From contig NZ_JACLZI010000061.1 in assembly GCF_014280935.1 (NCBI RefSeq), forward strand, positions 1 through 64,000: 64,000 bases of DNA, read 5' to 3'. The position numbers and the translations under genes are program-made. Each line of letters starts with the position of its first letter. Within the stretch, counting starts at the first letter, position 1. Under the pieces are notes generated by a model. The model ran no database searches and was not told where the DNA came from. It saw only the letters and a program-made list of their open reading frames with translations. This stretch comes from Aquibacillus kalidii. Its GTDB lineage: Bacteria > Bacillota > Bacilli > Bacillales > Amphibacillaceae. Of this stretch, positions 44,284 through 53,490 are shown in pieces.

Positions 44284-44344
44284 AGAGTGACGGTTCCCTT
44301 TCTTCTTTTAGGTTTGGTACTAAGGGGGAAAGAACCGTCACTCT
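44284..44344. repeat. inverted-repeat element
   Basis: AGAGTGACGGTTC (44284-44296) and its exact reverse complement (44332-44344) enclose 35 bases in which CTTTC and GAAAG can extend the stem. It resembles the other short palindromic intergenic repeats here but has its own sequence. It abuts the end of the next gene and could terminate it. Confidence 0.55.
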
Positions 44345-44347
44345 GCT

Positions 44348-45073
44348 TCACAAAGTTGATTCTCTAACTATTCCGTTTTTAAAAACACGGTACTCGAGGA
44401 CTTCTTGGTCTCTTTCACTGTAATAAAAAACATAGCTATCTATTATTTCTTTGTCCCAAGATATGAATAGTTGTATGTTAATAGATTTATTTAATAAACC
44501 ATCCATATCAACTGAATCAAAGTACTCGGTATTTGGTTCATATTCTTTCTCCTTATTCCTTACAATATACTTCCAACTGATTTCTGAAACCAGTGAATCA
44601 AATGCGATTTCATCTGGTTTTCCGAGTATGGATATAACTTCACTCTTTGACATGCCAAGTTTAATATTGTTTTTTACGAAAGGAGTAATATCCTTCACCT
44701 TATCTACCTTACTCGTATTTGGGCTAATTTTATCATTTGTTTTCTCATTATAGCTGCCCGTTCTGCTATTAACATTATGCTCTTTTACTGTTTGATTTGA
44801 ATTAGTGGTTGGTTCTAATGAAGAATTAGTATTATTTTGATTTTCTTTATGATTGGTAATGGAATTTGTGTACTGCGAGCTGTTTTTTATTTCTACTTCC
44901 TTTTTAGACTTAAGCATTTCTTCTTTGTTAGTTTTAATAGTAGATTCTGTAAAAGTACTAGTATTAGTAGACCTTACGGAATCTTGCGTCATCATACTAC
45001 TCTTTTCAGCTCTAACACACCCTATTAGTAAAGCTATGATGCAAGCTATCCATAACAACTTAATTTCTTTCAA
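44348..45073 (-). CDS. lipoprotein with BamE/SmpA-like domain
   Basis: This roughly 241-aa protein has a lipoprotein signal (LWIACIIALLIGC), a long Ser/Thr/Asn/Lys-rich linker (about 100 residues) and a C-terminal domain opening with IKLGMSKSEVISILGKPDEI. That is the helix-turn signature of SmpA/BamE-like and related BLIP-like folds. I prefer TTG 45073 because the lipoprotein signal then starts normally (MKEIKLLWIA) behind AGGTG; the ATG at 45115 adds 14 polar residues ahead of it. A shortened, broken copy of this gene lies at 58232-58454. Function is unknown; such lipoproteins are common in Firmicutes. Confidence 0.65.
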   Translation of the reverse strand: MKEIKLLWIACIIALLIGCVRAEKSSMMTQDSVRSTNTSTFTESTIKTNKEEMLKSKKEVEIKNSSQYTNSITNHKENQNNTNSSLEPTTNSNQTVKEHNVNSRTGSYNEKTNDKISPNTSKVDKVKDITPFVKNNIKLGMSKSEVISILGKPDEIAFDSLVSEISWKYIVRNKEKEYEPNTEYFDSVDMDGLLNKSINIQLFISWDKEIIDSYVFYYSERDQEVLEYRVFKNGIVRESTL

Positions 45074-45862
45074 ATTGACACCTACTTCTCTCTTAAATCT
45101 ATTTATAAGAGGCATTTTACCACTGAATTTTCCAAATAATCACAAAATGACGAAGGAACACAACATTGTGCCTATCCTTTAGGAAAGAGAGATTAATTCA
45201 TTATGAATATAGCACTAGAGAAAAATCCCTTTGCTTGTTACAACTTAAAAAAACAACTTTATTTAAGCCTGATCTATTATTTCGATTTCCTGTCAAAAGT
45301 GTTGAAGTGACACTAGTAGCAGGATAGTAGTCGATTTGTTAGATAATTTTCATTGACTCTAAACTACTGTTTCTAGTTATAGTTAAAACAAAATCAATTT
45401 TCCTTTTATTTTTGCAATATGATAATTAGCAAGGGTTTTTTTTCCAACAAAGTTAAATTTTACTCTTAATCTATTGCATTATTTTGGAAGATATTTTATA
45501 ATCTGAATACAGAAAGCGCTTTCCGTTATGTTTCAGGTTAATTAACATACCTACCATCATATTTTTTTACAACTCATGGAAACCGGTTTCCTTTATTGAT
45601 GTACCAGTCTTCTTTAAAAGAAAGCGTATGAACCATCACTCAGAAATTTATTTTTGATATGTGGTAGTTCCATTAAATTCTTTCCTTATACTTCTCGTAG
45701 TTTTTCACACACATTATTCAGATCATATCGTATGAGTTTTAGGTCTGATATTAATCTCTTTGTGTGTGGTTTTGTTTTTTTAAAAAAACGTAAGGAGGTG
45801 TTAATCCTAAGATTTTCCTAGGTGTTGAATTAAAAAACTAAGAAAAACGGAGGGGAACGTTT
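45074..45862. promoter_or_regulatory. laminarinase control region
   Basis: This 790-bp spacer contains a palindromic cre box (GAAAGCGCTTTC, 45512-45523) and, 55 bp later, the LacI-type palindrome GGAAACCGGTTTCC (45578-45591). The latter shares the AACCGG half-site with the lacI operators at 50827 and 51992. 45600-45840 is an AT-rich leader with an isolated AAGGAGGTG (near 45791) that serves no visible ORF. Confidence 0.6.
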
Positions 45863-48800
45863 TTGTTTAAGAAATCAGTTTACTTATTACTTATTGCTTT
45901 ATTAGTCTTTTCGAATTTTAACATAGCTGTATTTGCTGCTACGGATACAGGTGATGGTACAACGCTATACTTATTAAATGATGGGAATGCTAGAATTCTT
46001 TCTGATACTGCTGGGTCAGCAGTGGAGGCAGATATCATACCGAAATCAGGTGATTCCATTGCATATGTAGTAGAAAATGTAAGCGGTTCCTATAATGGTG
46101 GTGGAAATGCAGTCATTAATTATTATTTAAATGGACTTGCTGGTGGCTCTGCTACTCATGCTAGGGTCTCTTATGACTTTGACGGAGATGGTAATTGGGA
46201 TCGAGTGGAGAGAACAGATATTCCCGAACAAATGAACACAAATGCTGATGTAGCGCTAGGAACTTATGAATATTTTAATAGAAACTTAGTTTCTGAATCT
46301 GGTGAGCATGGTACTTTTGTTAACGGTAAAATTAAAGTAGAAGCTTGGTTATTCCTTAAGCCAGGTGATGTTGAGCTAAAAGTCAATGCACCATCTGAAG
46401 CTTCAACTGTGGTGTTGCCATATGACCTAACAATTGGTGGTTCTGGTTCAGACGAGCCAACTACTGGAGAAGGAGGTTCAGGTGACGGAACTGGTGATTC
46501 AGAAGGCGGATCAGATGATACAGTCGATATCCCAGAATCGCACTATACGGATTGGGAAATGGTATGGAATGATGAATTTGATGGAACTGAGGTTGATACC
46601 TCAAAATGGGGTTACCAAAATGGTACTGGTGCCCAGTATGGCCTTGATGGTTGGGGTAACCAAGAGGAACAATACTACCAACCTGAAAATGCTACTGTTG
46701 AAGATGGTAAGCTAGTTGTTACAGCTAAAAAAGAAAGTAAAGATGGGAAGGCATATACGTCTGCTAGACTATTTACGGAGCCAACTTATGCTAAGAAGTA
46801 TGGTAAGTTTGAAGCTAAGATGAAATTACCAGAAGGCGATGGACTATGGCCTGCATTTTGGATGATGCCAAAAGATAGTGTATATGGTAATTGGGCATCA
46901 TCGGGTGAGATAGATATTATGGAAGCAAGAGGGCGCCTTCCTCAATCCATAGGTGGAACGATTCATTATGGCGGAAGTGCTCCAGCTAATAAGTTTTCAG
47001 GTGGAGAGTATGAGTTTGAAGAAGGCGATGATATTACAAACTTCCATGTCTATTCTGTAGAATGGGAGCCAGGTGAAATTCGTTGGTATGTGGATGGTAA
47101 ACTATACCATACAGAGAATAACTGGAACAGTATTGGCGCTGACCAACCTACAAAATATGCATATCCAGCTCCATTCGATCAAGAATTTTATATTATTTTA
47201 AATCTAGCTGTAGGTGGAACGTTTGATGGAGGAAGAACACCGGCTGATTCTGACATGCCAGCAGAAATGGAAGTAGATTATGTACGAGTTTATGAATTAG
47301 AGGGCAGAGACTACAAAGAACCTGTTGAACCTGTAATCGAAGTGGAGCCGTTACCTGATGATGCGAAAGAACCGACTGCTGATGGTAACTTAATTCACGA
47401 TGCTAACTTTGAACATGTTACGGAAATTACAGCATCCGATACACCACTTGATAAAGAGTATTGGAATTTTGCAAAGATTGATACGTTTGGTGGTGCAGGT
47501 GAGTTAACGACAGAAGCTATTGGGGGAGATACGTTTGCTAAGGTAGATATTACACACGCAGGAACCCAAGCTTACTCTCTTCAGTTAATCCAATATTTAA
47601 CATTAGGTAAAGGTAGACATTATAAGGTAAGCTTTGATGCAAAGTCTAATACAAATCGAGATATTAATGTAAAGCTTGGAGCTGATGATTCAGCAGGTTG
47701 GGCTGTTTATTCTGATAGTGAAACGTTTAATTTAACAGATGAGGTCCAATCTTATGATTTCACCTTCCAAATGAAAAATGACACGAATCCTTTAGCGCGT
47801 ATAGAGTTAAACTTAGGATTAAATACAAATCCTGTTTGGCTGGGGAATATTCGTGTAGAAGAGGTTGAGGCTGAGGCTGATCCATACCAGGAAGACGCAG
47901 CGAAAGAGCCTCTTGGAAATGGTAACCACGTGTACAACGGTACGTTTGATCTAGGGGAAATGGATCGTATGACTTACTGGCACTTTGATGCTTCGACTGC
48001 CGATGCAAGTGCGTCCGTAGATTCCGACACAAGAGAGCTAAGTGTTGCAATTACTGATGGTGGTTCAAGTGCTGAAGATATTACATTGACACAAAAAGGA
48101 ATGAACTTACTGAAGAATAATAATTACCAGTTCACGTTTGATGCAAAGGCGGAAGAAGAACGTGATGTGACCGTGAAGCTTGTTAGTGAAGATGGTTCGA
48201 CTGTTTATGGGGAAGACACTATTTCATTGACTACGAATACGGTAGAGCATACCGCATCCTTTGCAATGAGTGAGGAAAATGATGTGAATGGTCAACTCGT
48301 TATCTTACTTGGTGGAAGTAATGCAGATGTAACGATGGATAATGTAAAACTAGTTCGCACAACAAACAATATTGATTATTCTGGTATTGATATTTTCCCA
48401 TTAGACAATGGTGACTTCTCTAGCGGAATGACTGGATGGGAAACTTACTTCCATAATGATGGTGCAGCTGGAAACAGTACTAATGTCAACGGTGAATCTG
48501 TAACTAGTATTTCTAGTGTAGGAGGCCAACCGTGGGGTATTCAATTATTCCAATCTGGTATGTCCTTCACAAAAGGAATGGATTATGTCCTATCATTTGA
48601 TGCAAAGTCATCAAAAAATAGAACGATAGGTGCTATTCTTGAAAATTCTAGCTACACTAGGTATGTGGATGAAACGGTACAGCTTACAGACACCATGCAA
48701 AATTATGAGTTTGAGTTTAAAATGTCTGCAAATGATACGGCAGACTTGAAATTCTTACTAGGTATGATGGATGGTTCTGAGTCACTTGGTGCACATGATG

Positions 48801-50317
48801 TTACGATTGACAATGTTGTTCTTGAAGTTAAGGATGCTCCTTATGATCGTGCGCCTAGCCTTACAGCAGAACAGACGGACATCACTGTTGGATCAGACGT
48901 AGAGCTTTTATTTAATGATGATCAAACTTGGAGAGAAAATATTACAGCAGTTAAAGTAGATGGTCAAGCACTGGCTGAATCTGATTACACAATTGAAGCG
49001 GGTAAGATTACATTACCAGCAAGCTTGTTCCCAGAAGCAGCAGTTTATAAAATTGTTATAGAATCTGATGGTTATGCCCCAACATCTGTTGAGCAAACGA
49101 TTAAAGCAGATGATGGTAATCTTATCTTAAATGGAGACTTTACTAATGGTACACAAAGCTGGGCTACTTGGTCTGGTGAAGGCGGTGCTGCGACGTTTGA
49201 AGTAACGAACGGAGTTGCAAATCTAGATGTGACTGCTTTAGGTGCGTATGATTATGCAAACCAATTTTTCCAAGATGGAATTGATTTAGAAGTTGGTAAA
49301 ACATATGAACTTAGCTTTAAAGCAAGTTCAACAATTAATCGTCCAATTAGTGTAGAAATTTTTGGTTCAGGAAGCACAAAAATTCCGTTCCAATTAACAG
49401 CAGATATGCAAACATTTACCCGGGATTTTACAGCAACAGCCGCTAATGATACGTTAAAGCTTAACTTCATGCTCGGTGGAGTAACTGTTGATGATGCAAC
49501 TACTCCTTCTGAGGCACATACGATATCATTCGATGATTTCGTTTTAAAAGAAAAAGGAGTGGACCCAGATCTAGACAAAGATTGGGTTGAGGTTGGAGAT
49601 AACCTTGTAATAGACGGTACCTTTGATACAACTACGGAGTTTGGAATTGCTCCTGATAATTTAGTAGAGGGTTGGAATATTTTTAACCAAGCAACATATG
49701 AAGAATGGGCAGGCCTTGCTGACTTTTCAGTAGTGGATGGTCAATTAAACGCTCAAGTTAAACAGGTAGGATGGCAATGGTATCATATCCAACTTCTGCA
49801 AGTCTTGGATGTACCAGCAGGAACATATAAATTATCATTTGATGCTAAATCCGATCACACGCGTCCTGTATCGGTTGAATTAAAGGGCAGTGAAGTTGAA
49901 GCATTTACTGTTTCTAATACTATGAAAACCTATGAAGCTATTATTGAGGTAGCCGAAAATGGCAACAAACAACTATTATTTGGCCTAGGTCGAGGTGCAA
50001 CCGACCCTGAGCTTGCAGTGCCATATAATATAGTAATGGACAACGTTAGATTAGTAAAAGTTGAAGAAGATTCGGGAACAGAGGATCCAGAAACCGAGAA
50101 TCCAGGAACAGAGGGTCGCGGAACAGAGGGTCCAACTCAAGATGATAATCAGACTGGAGAGGGCGATCAGTCTAGTGAAGAAGGTCAATCAGATGACAAT
50201 CAACAATCTGAAGATCTTCCAAACACAGCTACGTCAGTTTTTAACTACATGTTAGCTGGTATGATAATCCTATTATTTGGTGGATTCCTATATATCCGTA
50301 ATAGAAGAACACAGTAA
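45863..50317 (+). CDS. wall-anchored GH16 laminarinase-like beta-glucanase with CBM modules
   Basis: This 1484-aa enzyme should cut beta-1,3(1,4)-glucans. In order: signal peptide (to about 25); an N-terminal carbohydrate-binding-like module (about 30-195); a GH16 domain (about 225-475) with the catalytic GEIDIMEARG (E349 nucleophile, E354 acid/base); then five CBM4_9-like modules, each with a YxxSFDAKSxxxRxI block. A small Ig-like domain lies between modules 3 and 4. An acidic stalk leads to LPNTA near 1452, a helix and RNRRTQ, a sortase signal. The start is TTG 45863, 7 bases after GGAGGGG. The upstream cre and LacI-type sites suggest catabolite and substrate control. Confidence 0.92.
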   Translation: MFKKSVYLLLIALLVFSNFNIAVFAATDTGDGTTLYLLNDGNARILSDTAGSAVEADIIPKSGDSIAYVVENVSGSYNGGGNAVINYYLNGLAGGSATHARVSYDFDGDGNWDRVERTDIPEQMNTNADVALGTYEYFNRNLVSESGEHGTFVNGKIKVEAWLFLKPGDVELKVNAPSEASTVVLPYDLTIGGSGSDEPTTGEGGSGDGTGDSEGGSDDTVDIPESHYTDWEMVWNDEFDGTEVDTSKWGYQNGTGAQYGLDGWGNQEEQYYQPENATVEDGKLVVTAKKESKDGKAYTSARLFTEPTYAKKYGKFEAKMKLPEGDGLWPAFWMMPKDSVYGNWASSGEIDIMEARGRLPQSIGGTIHYGGSAPANKFSGGEYEFEEGDDITNFHVYSVEWEPGEIRWYVDGKLYHTENNWNSIGADQPTKYAYPAPFDQEFYIILNLAVGGTFDGGRTPADSDMPAEMEVDYVRVYELEGRDYKEPVEPVIEVEPLPDDAKEPTADGNLIHDANFEHVTEITASDTPLDKEYWNFAKIDTFGGAGELTTEAIGGDTFAKVDITHAGTQAYSLQLIQYLTLGKGRHYKVSFDAKSNTNRDINVKLGADDSAGWAVYSDSETFNLTDEVQSYDFTFQMKNDTNPLARIELNLGLNTNPVWLGNIRVEEVEAEADPYQEDAAKEPLGNGNHVYNGTFDLGEMDRMTYWHFDASTADASASVDSDTRELSVAITDGGSSAEDITLTQKGMNLLKNNNYQFTFDAKAEEERDVTVKLVSEDGSTVYGEDTISLTTNTVEHTASFAMSEENDVNGQLVILLGGSNADVTMDNVKLVRTTNNIDYSGIDIFPLDNGDFSSGMTGWETYFHNDGAAGNSTNVNGESVTSISSVGGQPWGIQLFQSGMSFTKGMDYVLSFDAKSSKNRTIGAILENSSYTRYVDETVQLTDTMQNYEFEFKMSANDTADLKFLLGMMDGSESLGAHDVTIDNVVLEVKDAPYDRAPSLTAEQTDITVGSDVELLFNDDQTWRENITAVKVDGQALAESDYTIEAGKITLPASLFPEAAVYKIVIESDGYAPTSVEQTIKADDGNLILNGDFTNGTQSWATWSGEGGAATFEVTNGVANLDVTALGAYDYANQFFQDGIDLEVGKTYELSFKASSTINRPISVEIFGSGSTKIPFQLTADMQTFTRDFTATAANDTLKLNFMLGGVTVDDATTPSEAHTISFDDFVLKEKGVDPDLDKDWVEVGDNLVIDGTFDTTTEFGIAPDNLVEGWNIFNQATYEEWAGLADFSVVDGQLNAQVKQVGWQWYHIQLLQVLDVPAGTYKLSFDAKSDHTRPVSVELKGSEVEAFTVSNTMKTYEAIIEVAENGNKQLLFGLGRGATDPELAVPYNIVMDNVRLVKVEEDSGTEDPETENPGTEGRGTEGPTQDDNQTGEGDQSSEEGQSDDNQQSEDLPNTATSVFNYMLAGMIILLFGGFLYIRNRRTQ

Positions 50318-50325
50318 TGAATTAG

Positions 50326-50358
50326 AGAAGCAGAGGACCAGTCCTTTGCTTCTTCTTT
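50326..50358 (+). terminator. terminator of laminarinase gene
   Basis: AGAAGCAGAGGAC pairs with GTCCTTTGCTTCT, followed by TCTTT. Confidence 0.8.
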
Positions 50359-50365
50359 GTATAAG

Positions 50366-50580
50366 GGTGCCTGTCACCACCCGAAATTTGTCAAAAGTCG
50401 TCGAGATGTTTAAAAGAACCTGGTGTACGCTTTTGTTAAGTTAAAGCGGAACTGGGTTCTTTTATAGATTTGTTCTTAGTTTATTGACATAGGTTACGTA
50501 ATTATTAATTAGGTACTGAAGTTTAGTGTATAACTAAAGAGCTAGTTATAGGGGTTAGACTCTGTCGAAAGACAAAATGG
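50366..50580 (+). repeat. composite repeat: family 2 followed by family 1
   Basis: 50366-50465 matches 24795-24895 (GGTGCCTGTCACCACCCG, TACGCTTTTGTTAAGTT, GGGTTCT). 50475-50580 matches 25599-25725 (TTTATTGACAT, ttattaattaggtact, GAGCTAGTTATAGG, CTGTCGAAAGACA). At the first locus the two halves are separated by the DoxX gene; here they are contiguous. No gene lies in 50359-50787. Confidence 0.75.
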
Positions 50581-50787
50581 TTTATGTCTATTATCGAAGG
50601 ACAGTGATTAGTGTTGGCTAGTAATATGTTAACTATTAATTCTGGATTTCTCCCAAATCAAAAGGTCCGAGCAGAAATGTCACCGTCAAGTAGAATTAAT
50701 CATTATTATATGAAATAAGTTTCATTACCTGCTAGTTCATTTCAGTTAATCTACTACTATAATGGCAGGGAACATTTTATTTTATCA

Positions 50788-50840
50788 TTGACACGATGAA
50801 AGCGTTATATTATTATACGAATATAGGTTAACCGGTTAAC
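50788..50840 (+). promoter_or_regulatory. lacI promoter with cre and operator O1
   Basis: TTGACA (50788-50793) and TATTAT (50811-50816) are separated by exactly 17 bases. The spacer contains a cre-like ATGAAAGCGTTATAT (50796-50810, one mismatch). The perfect palindrome GTTAACCGGTTAAC (50827-50840) covers the start region, so the regulator probably represses itself. Confidence 0.75.
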
Positions 50841-50856
50841 GAAAGTAGGGATGAAC

Positions 50857-51906
50857 ATGACAAATAAACCAACAATTAGAGATGTAGCAAAACATGCAAA
50901 TGTTTCACCTGCAACTGTTTCTTACGTATTAAATGGAGTTAAAAAAGTCTCTGATAAAACGAAAATACGAGTGCTAGAGGCTATAGAACAATTAGGCTAT
51001 TACCCTGATTTTACAGCTGTTAGTTTATCGAAGAGGAAATCAAATTTAATTGGGATAATGTTACCGTTAACAGATGATATGCCTGATAACGCTACTGCCT
51101 CCGTGCTTAAGAACAACCTTTATTATAATGAATTTATTAGTGGTGTTGAAATGGTAGCCAGAGAGCAACAATTTGATACTCTTCTAACAGGTGTTGCGGA
51201 CCAAGAAGAGTGTAGAAAATGGGTGAAGAAGCGTAATCTAGATGGCTTGATTTTTTTGGGCATATTCCCCAAAAGTATATTTGAACAGATGTCAAAATTA
51301 GGAATACCCATCGTGCTAATCGATACATACGAGGAATATACAAAATTATTTAATAATGTTCAAATAGACGATGAACTAGGTGGATATCTAGCTGCAAATC
51401 ATTTAATTAAGCTTGGTCATAAAAATATTGCTTTTGTTTCTACCAATCTTAATTTGAGCCCAGTTGACACGAAACGTTTCACTGGATTTAAAAAGGCGCT
51501 AAACGAAGCAGGACTTGAAGTAAATAATCATTTATTATTCGAGACCAGGGAAATTACGTTTGAAAATGGAATGGAGATTGCTGAAAAAATCCTTAATGAG
51601 AACAAAGAACTAACAGGAATCGTAACAGTATCGGATATATTGGCAATTGGAATGATTAAAGCCTTCCAATACCATCAGAAGCATGTGCCAAATGATTTCT
51701 CCATAGTTGGTTTTGACGATTTGAGTATAAGTCAATTTACTACCCCGAGTTTAACAACAATTAAACAAGATATCTTTAAAAAAGGGGAAAAGGCTGCGGA
51801 ACTTTTGATGAATAATATTGGAGATCAAGGTGTAGAACGTCAAATAATTGAACTACCGGTTCAGTTGGTTGTAAGAGAATCAACAAAAAAAATAGTTAGT
51901 AATTAA
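50857..51906 (+). CDS. LacI/GalR family regulator of the glucan-uptake operon
   Basis: This roughly 349-aa repressor has an N-terminal LacI helix-turn-helix (TIRDVAKHANVSPATVSYVL) with the hinge helix that reads central CG, and a periplasmic-binding-type sugar domain with GFDDLSISQFTTPSLTTI near the end. I prefer ATG 50857, six bases from AGTAGGG; ATG 50851 abuts that site. Perfect AACCGGTT palindromes lie before its own gene and before the downstream transporter operon, the expected LacI-type sites. The inducer is probably a maltodextrin or glucan oligosaccharide. Confidence 0.9.
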   Translation: MTNKPTIRDVAKHANVSPATVSYVLNGVKKVSDKTKIRVLEAIEQLGYYPDFTAVSLSKRKSNLIGIMLPLTDDMPDNATASVLKNNLYYNEFISGVEMVAREQQFDTLLTGVADQEECRKWVKKRNLDGLIFLGIFPKSIFEQMSKLGIPIVLIDTYEEYTKLFNNVQIDDELGGYLAANHLIKLGHKNIAFVSTNLNLSPVDTKRFTGFKKALNEAGLEVNNHLLFETREITFENGMEIAEKILNENKELTGIVTVSDILAIGMIKAFQYHQKHVPNDFSIVGFDDLSISQFTTPSLTTIKQDIFKKGEKAAELLMNNIGDQGVERQIIELPVQLVVRESTKKIVSN

Positions 51907-51940
51907 ATGTGCTATGTGTCATAGCGCATAAATTACTAAT

Positions 51941-52005
51941 TATAATTGAACCGGTTAACTAAAAATGGAATCTTTAATTTTTTGGGTTTTGGTTAACCGG
52001 TTAAC
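51941..52005 (+). promoter_or_regulatory. transporter operon promoter with operators O2 and O3
   Basis: TATAAT (51941-51946), with a weak -35, is followed at once by TTGAACCGGTTAAC (O2, 51946-51959). GTTAACCGGTTAAC (O3, 51992-52005) lies 46 bp further on, about four helical turns. Two repressor dimers would block initiation and early elongation. Confidence 0.7.
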
Positions 52006-52091
52006 ATACGTTTAGGAGGTGATGTCTGTCCAATTATTTGTACAATTAGCAATTAATCAAAAGGTTAATAAAAAAGGGGAGGAATTAAAGG

Positions 52092-53363
52092 ATGAAAAAA
52101 AATCTAGTAATCTTATTTTCATTATTATTAATGATGTTTTTAGTTGCTTGTGGTCCAGAACGAGATACATCGACGGAAGATAGTAGTTCGGATAACACGG
52201 AAAATACAAATGAAGAATCTAGTACGGAAAAGCCAGAGAAGCTACTTATTTGGGCTCCTACTGATCAGGCGAGTGCTGTTGAAGAGATTTCAAAAGGTTT
52301 TACAGAGGAGTCAGGTATAACAGTAGAGGTGGTACCTTTTGCGATGGATGAGCAAGAAGAAGCTATGTCGCTAGATGGCCCATCTGGAAATGGTCCTGAT
52401 TTATTCTTTCAGCCTGGTATTGGTAGTTTGTCTGTAAAAGGTTTAGTGCAAGCGATGGAAGTAGACCAAGAAATAATTGAAACGTATTCAGAAGGCTCTG
52501 TTGAAGCATTAAGTTATGAAGGAGATGTTTATGGTCTACCAGCAGTGGTTGAATCACTGGCACTTTATTATAACAAAGATCTCATACCTGAAGCACCAGA
52601 AACAATTGCTGAATTAGAAGTAATAGCAAAAGATCTTACAAACACCTCAAAGGATGAATACGGATTTTTGTATCCTGCAGCTGATTTTTATTTCTCTTTT
52701 CCATTTATGGCTGGGTACGGAGCTTCTATTTTCGGTGAGAAAGATGACGTGTATCAAGTTGATGATATTGGTTTAGCTAGTGAAGCAGCAGTAAAAGGTG
52801 GTGAATTGATTAAAGGTTGGTTTGAAAACGGATACATGCCAACTGGAATTACGCAAGATGTAGTAGGAGGATTGTTCAATGATGGAAAAGTAGGTGCAGT
52901 CGTTAATGGTCCTTGGGCACTTTCTGAATTTAAAGAATCGTTAGGGGATAAATTGGGGACAGCTCCGCTACCAAAACTTGAAAATGGAGAAAACCCTATT
53001 ACATTCCTAGGGACTAAAGGGTGGATGCTTTCAGCTTATACAGAATATCCGCAAGCAGCTACAGACCTAGCTATTTACCTAACTAGTGAAGAATCTTTAA
53101 AGACCTATTATGAAAAAACAGGCGAAATGCCTGCTAAATCATCTATTTTAAGAAGCGATGAGTTCCAGACTGATCCGTTGGTTAAAGGCTTTGCGACACA
53201 ATTAGAGCATGCTAAACCATTTCCACCAGTTCCAGCATTATCTGCAGTTTGGGATCCGATGGCCGACGCCTTATCATTCATCACCCAAGGGGAAGATGTG
53301 GAAGAATCGTTAAATAATGCTGTAGAAGCTATTAAACAAGATATCGAATTAAACTATAAGTAA
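52092..53363 (+). CDS. mdxE: maltodextrin-type sugar-binding lipoprotein (MdxE-like)
   Basis: This 423-aa family 1 solute-binding protein has a lipoprotein signal (MMFLVACGPE; lipid on Cys20), an acidic linker, then the fold starting KLLIWAPTDQASAVEEISKG. YGLPAVVESLALYYNKDLIP and VNGPWALSEFKESLG match MalE/MdxE-type proteins. It is first in an operon with two permeases most like MdxF and MdxG, and with a GH31 alpha-glucosidase, so alpha-linked gluco-oligosaccharides are the likely ligand. GGGGAGG precedes the ATG. Confidence 0.82.
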   Translation: MKKNLVILFSLLLMMFLVACGPERDTSTEDSSSDNTENTNEESSTEKPEKLLIWAPTDQASAVEEISKGFTEESGITVEVVPFAMDEQEEAMSLDGPSGNGPDLFFQPGIGSLSVKGLVQAMEVDQEIIETYSEGSVEALSYEGDVYGLPAVVESLALYYNKDLIPEAPETIAELEVIAKDLTNTSKDEYGFLYPAADFYFSFPFMAGYGASIFGEKDDVYQVDDIGLASEAAVKGGELIKGWFENGYMPTGITQDVVGGLFNDGKVGAVVNGPWALSEFKESLGDKLGTAPLPKLENGENPITFLGTKGWMLSAYTEYPQAATDLAIYLTSEESLKTYYEKTGEMPAKSSILRSDEFQTDPLVKGFATQLEHAKPFPPVPALSAVWDPMADALSFITQGEDVEESLNNAVEAIKQDIELNYK

Positions 53364-53490
53364 TCGTTTTAGCTTAGATATTGCTCAAAAATGAGTGATA
53401 TCTAAGCAAACAAATTTTACTTTATATCTTACGAAACGTTTTCCTTCAAAAAAGCTTTTGAATTGTAGGAAAGCAGAAGGAGGGTGCGAG

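Noticed and set aside
45785..45800. Isolated AAGGAGGTG before the laminarinase considered as a leader-peptide gene
   Set aside because: No start codon at workable spacing opens a frame longer than a few codons.
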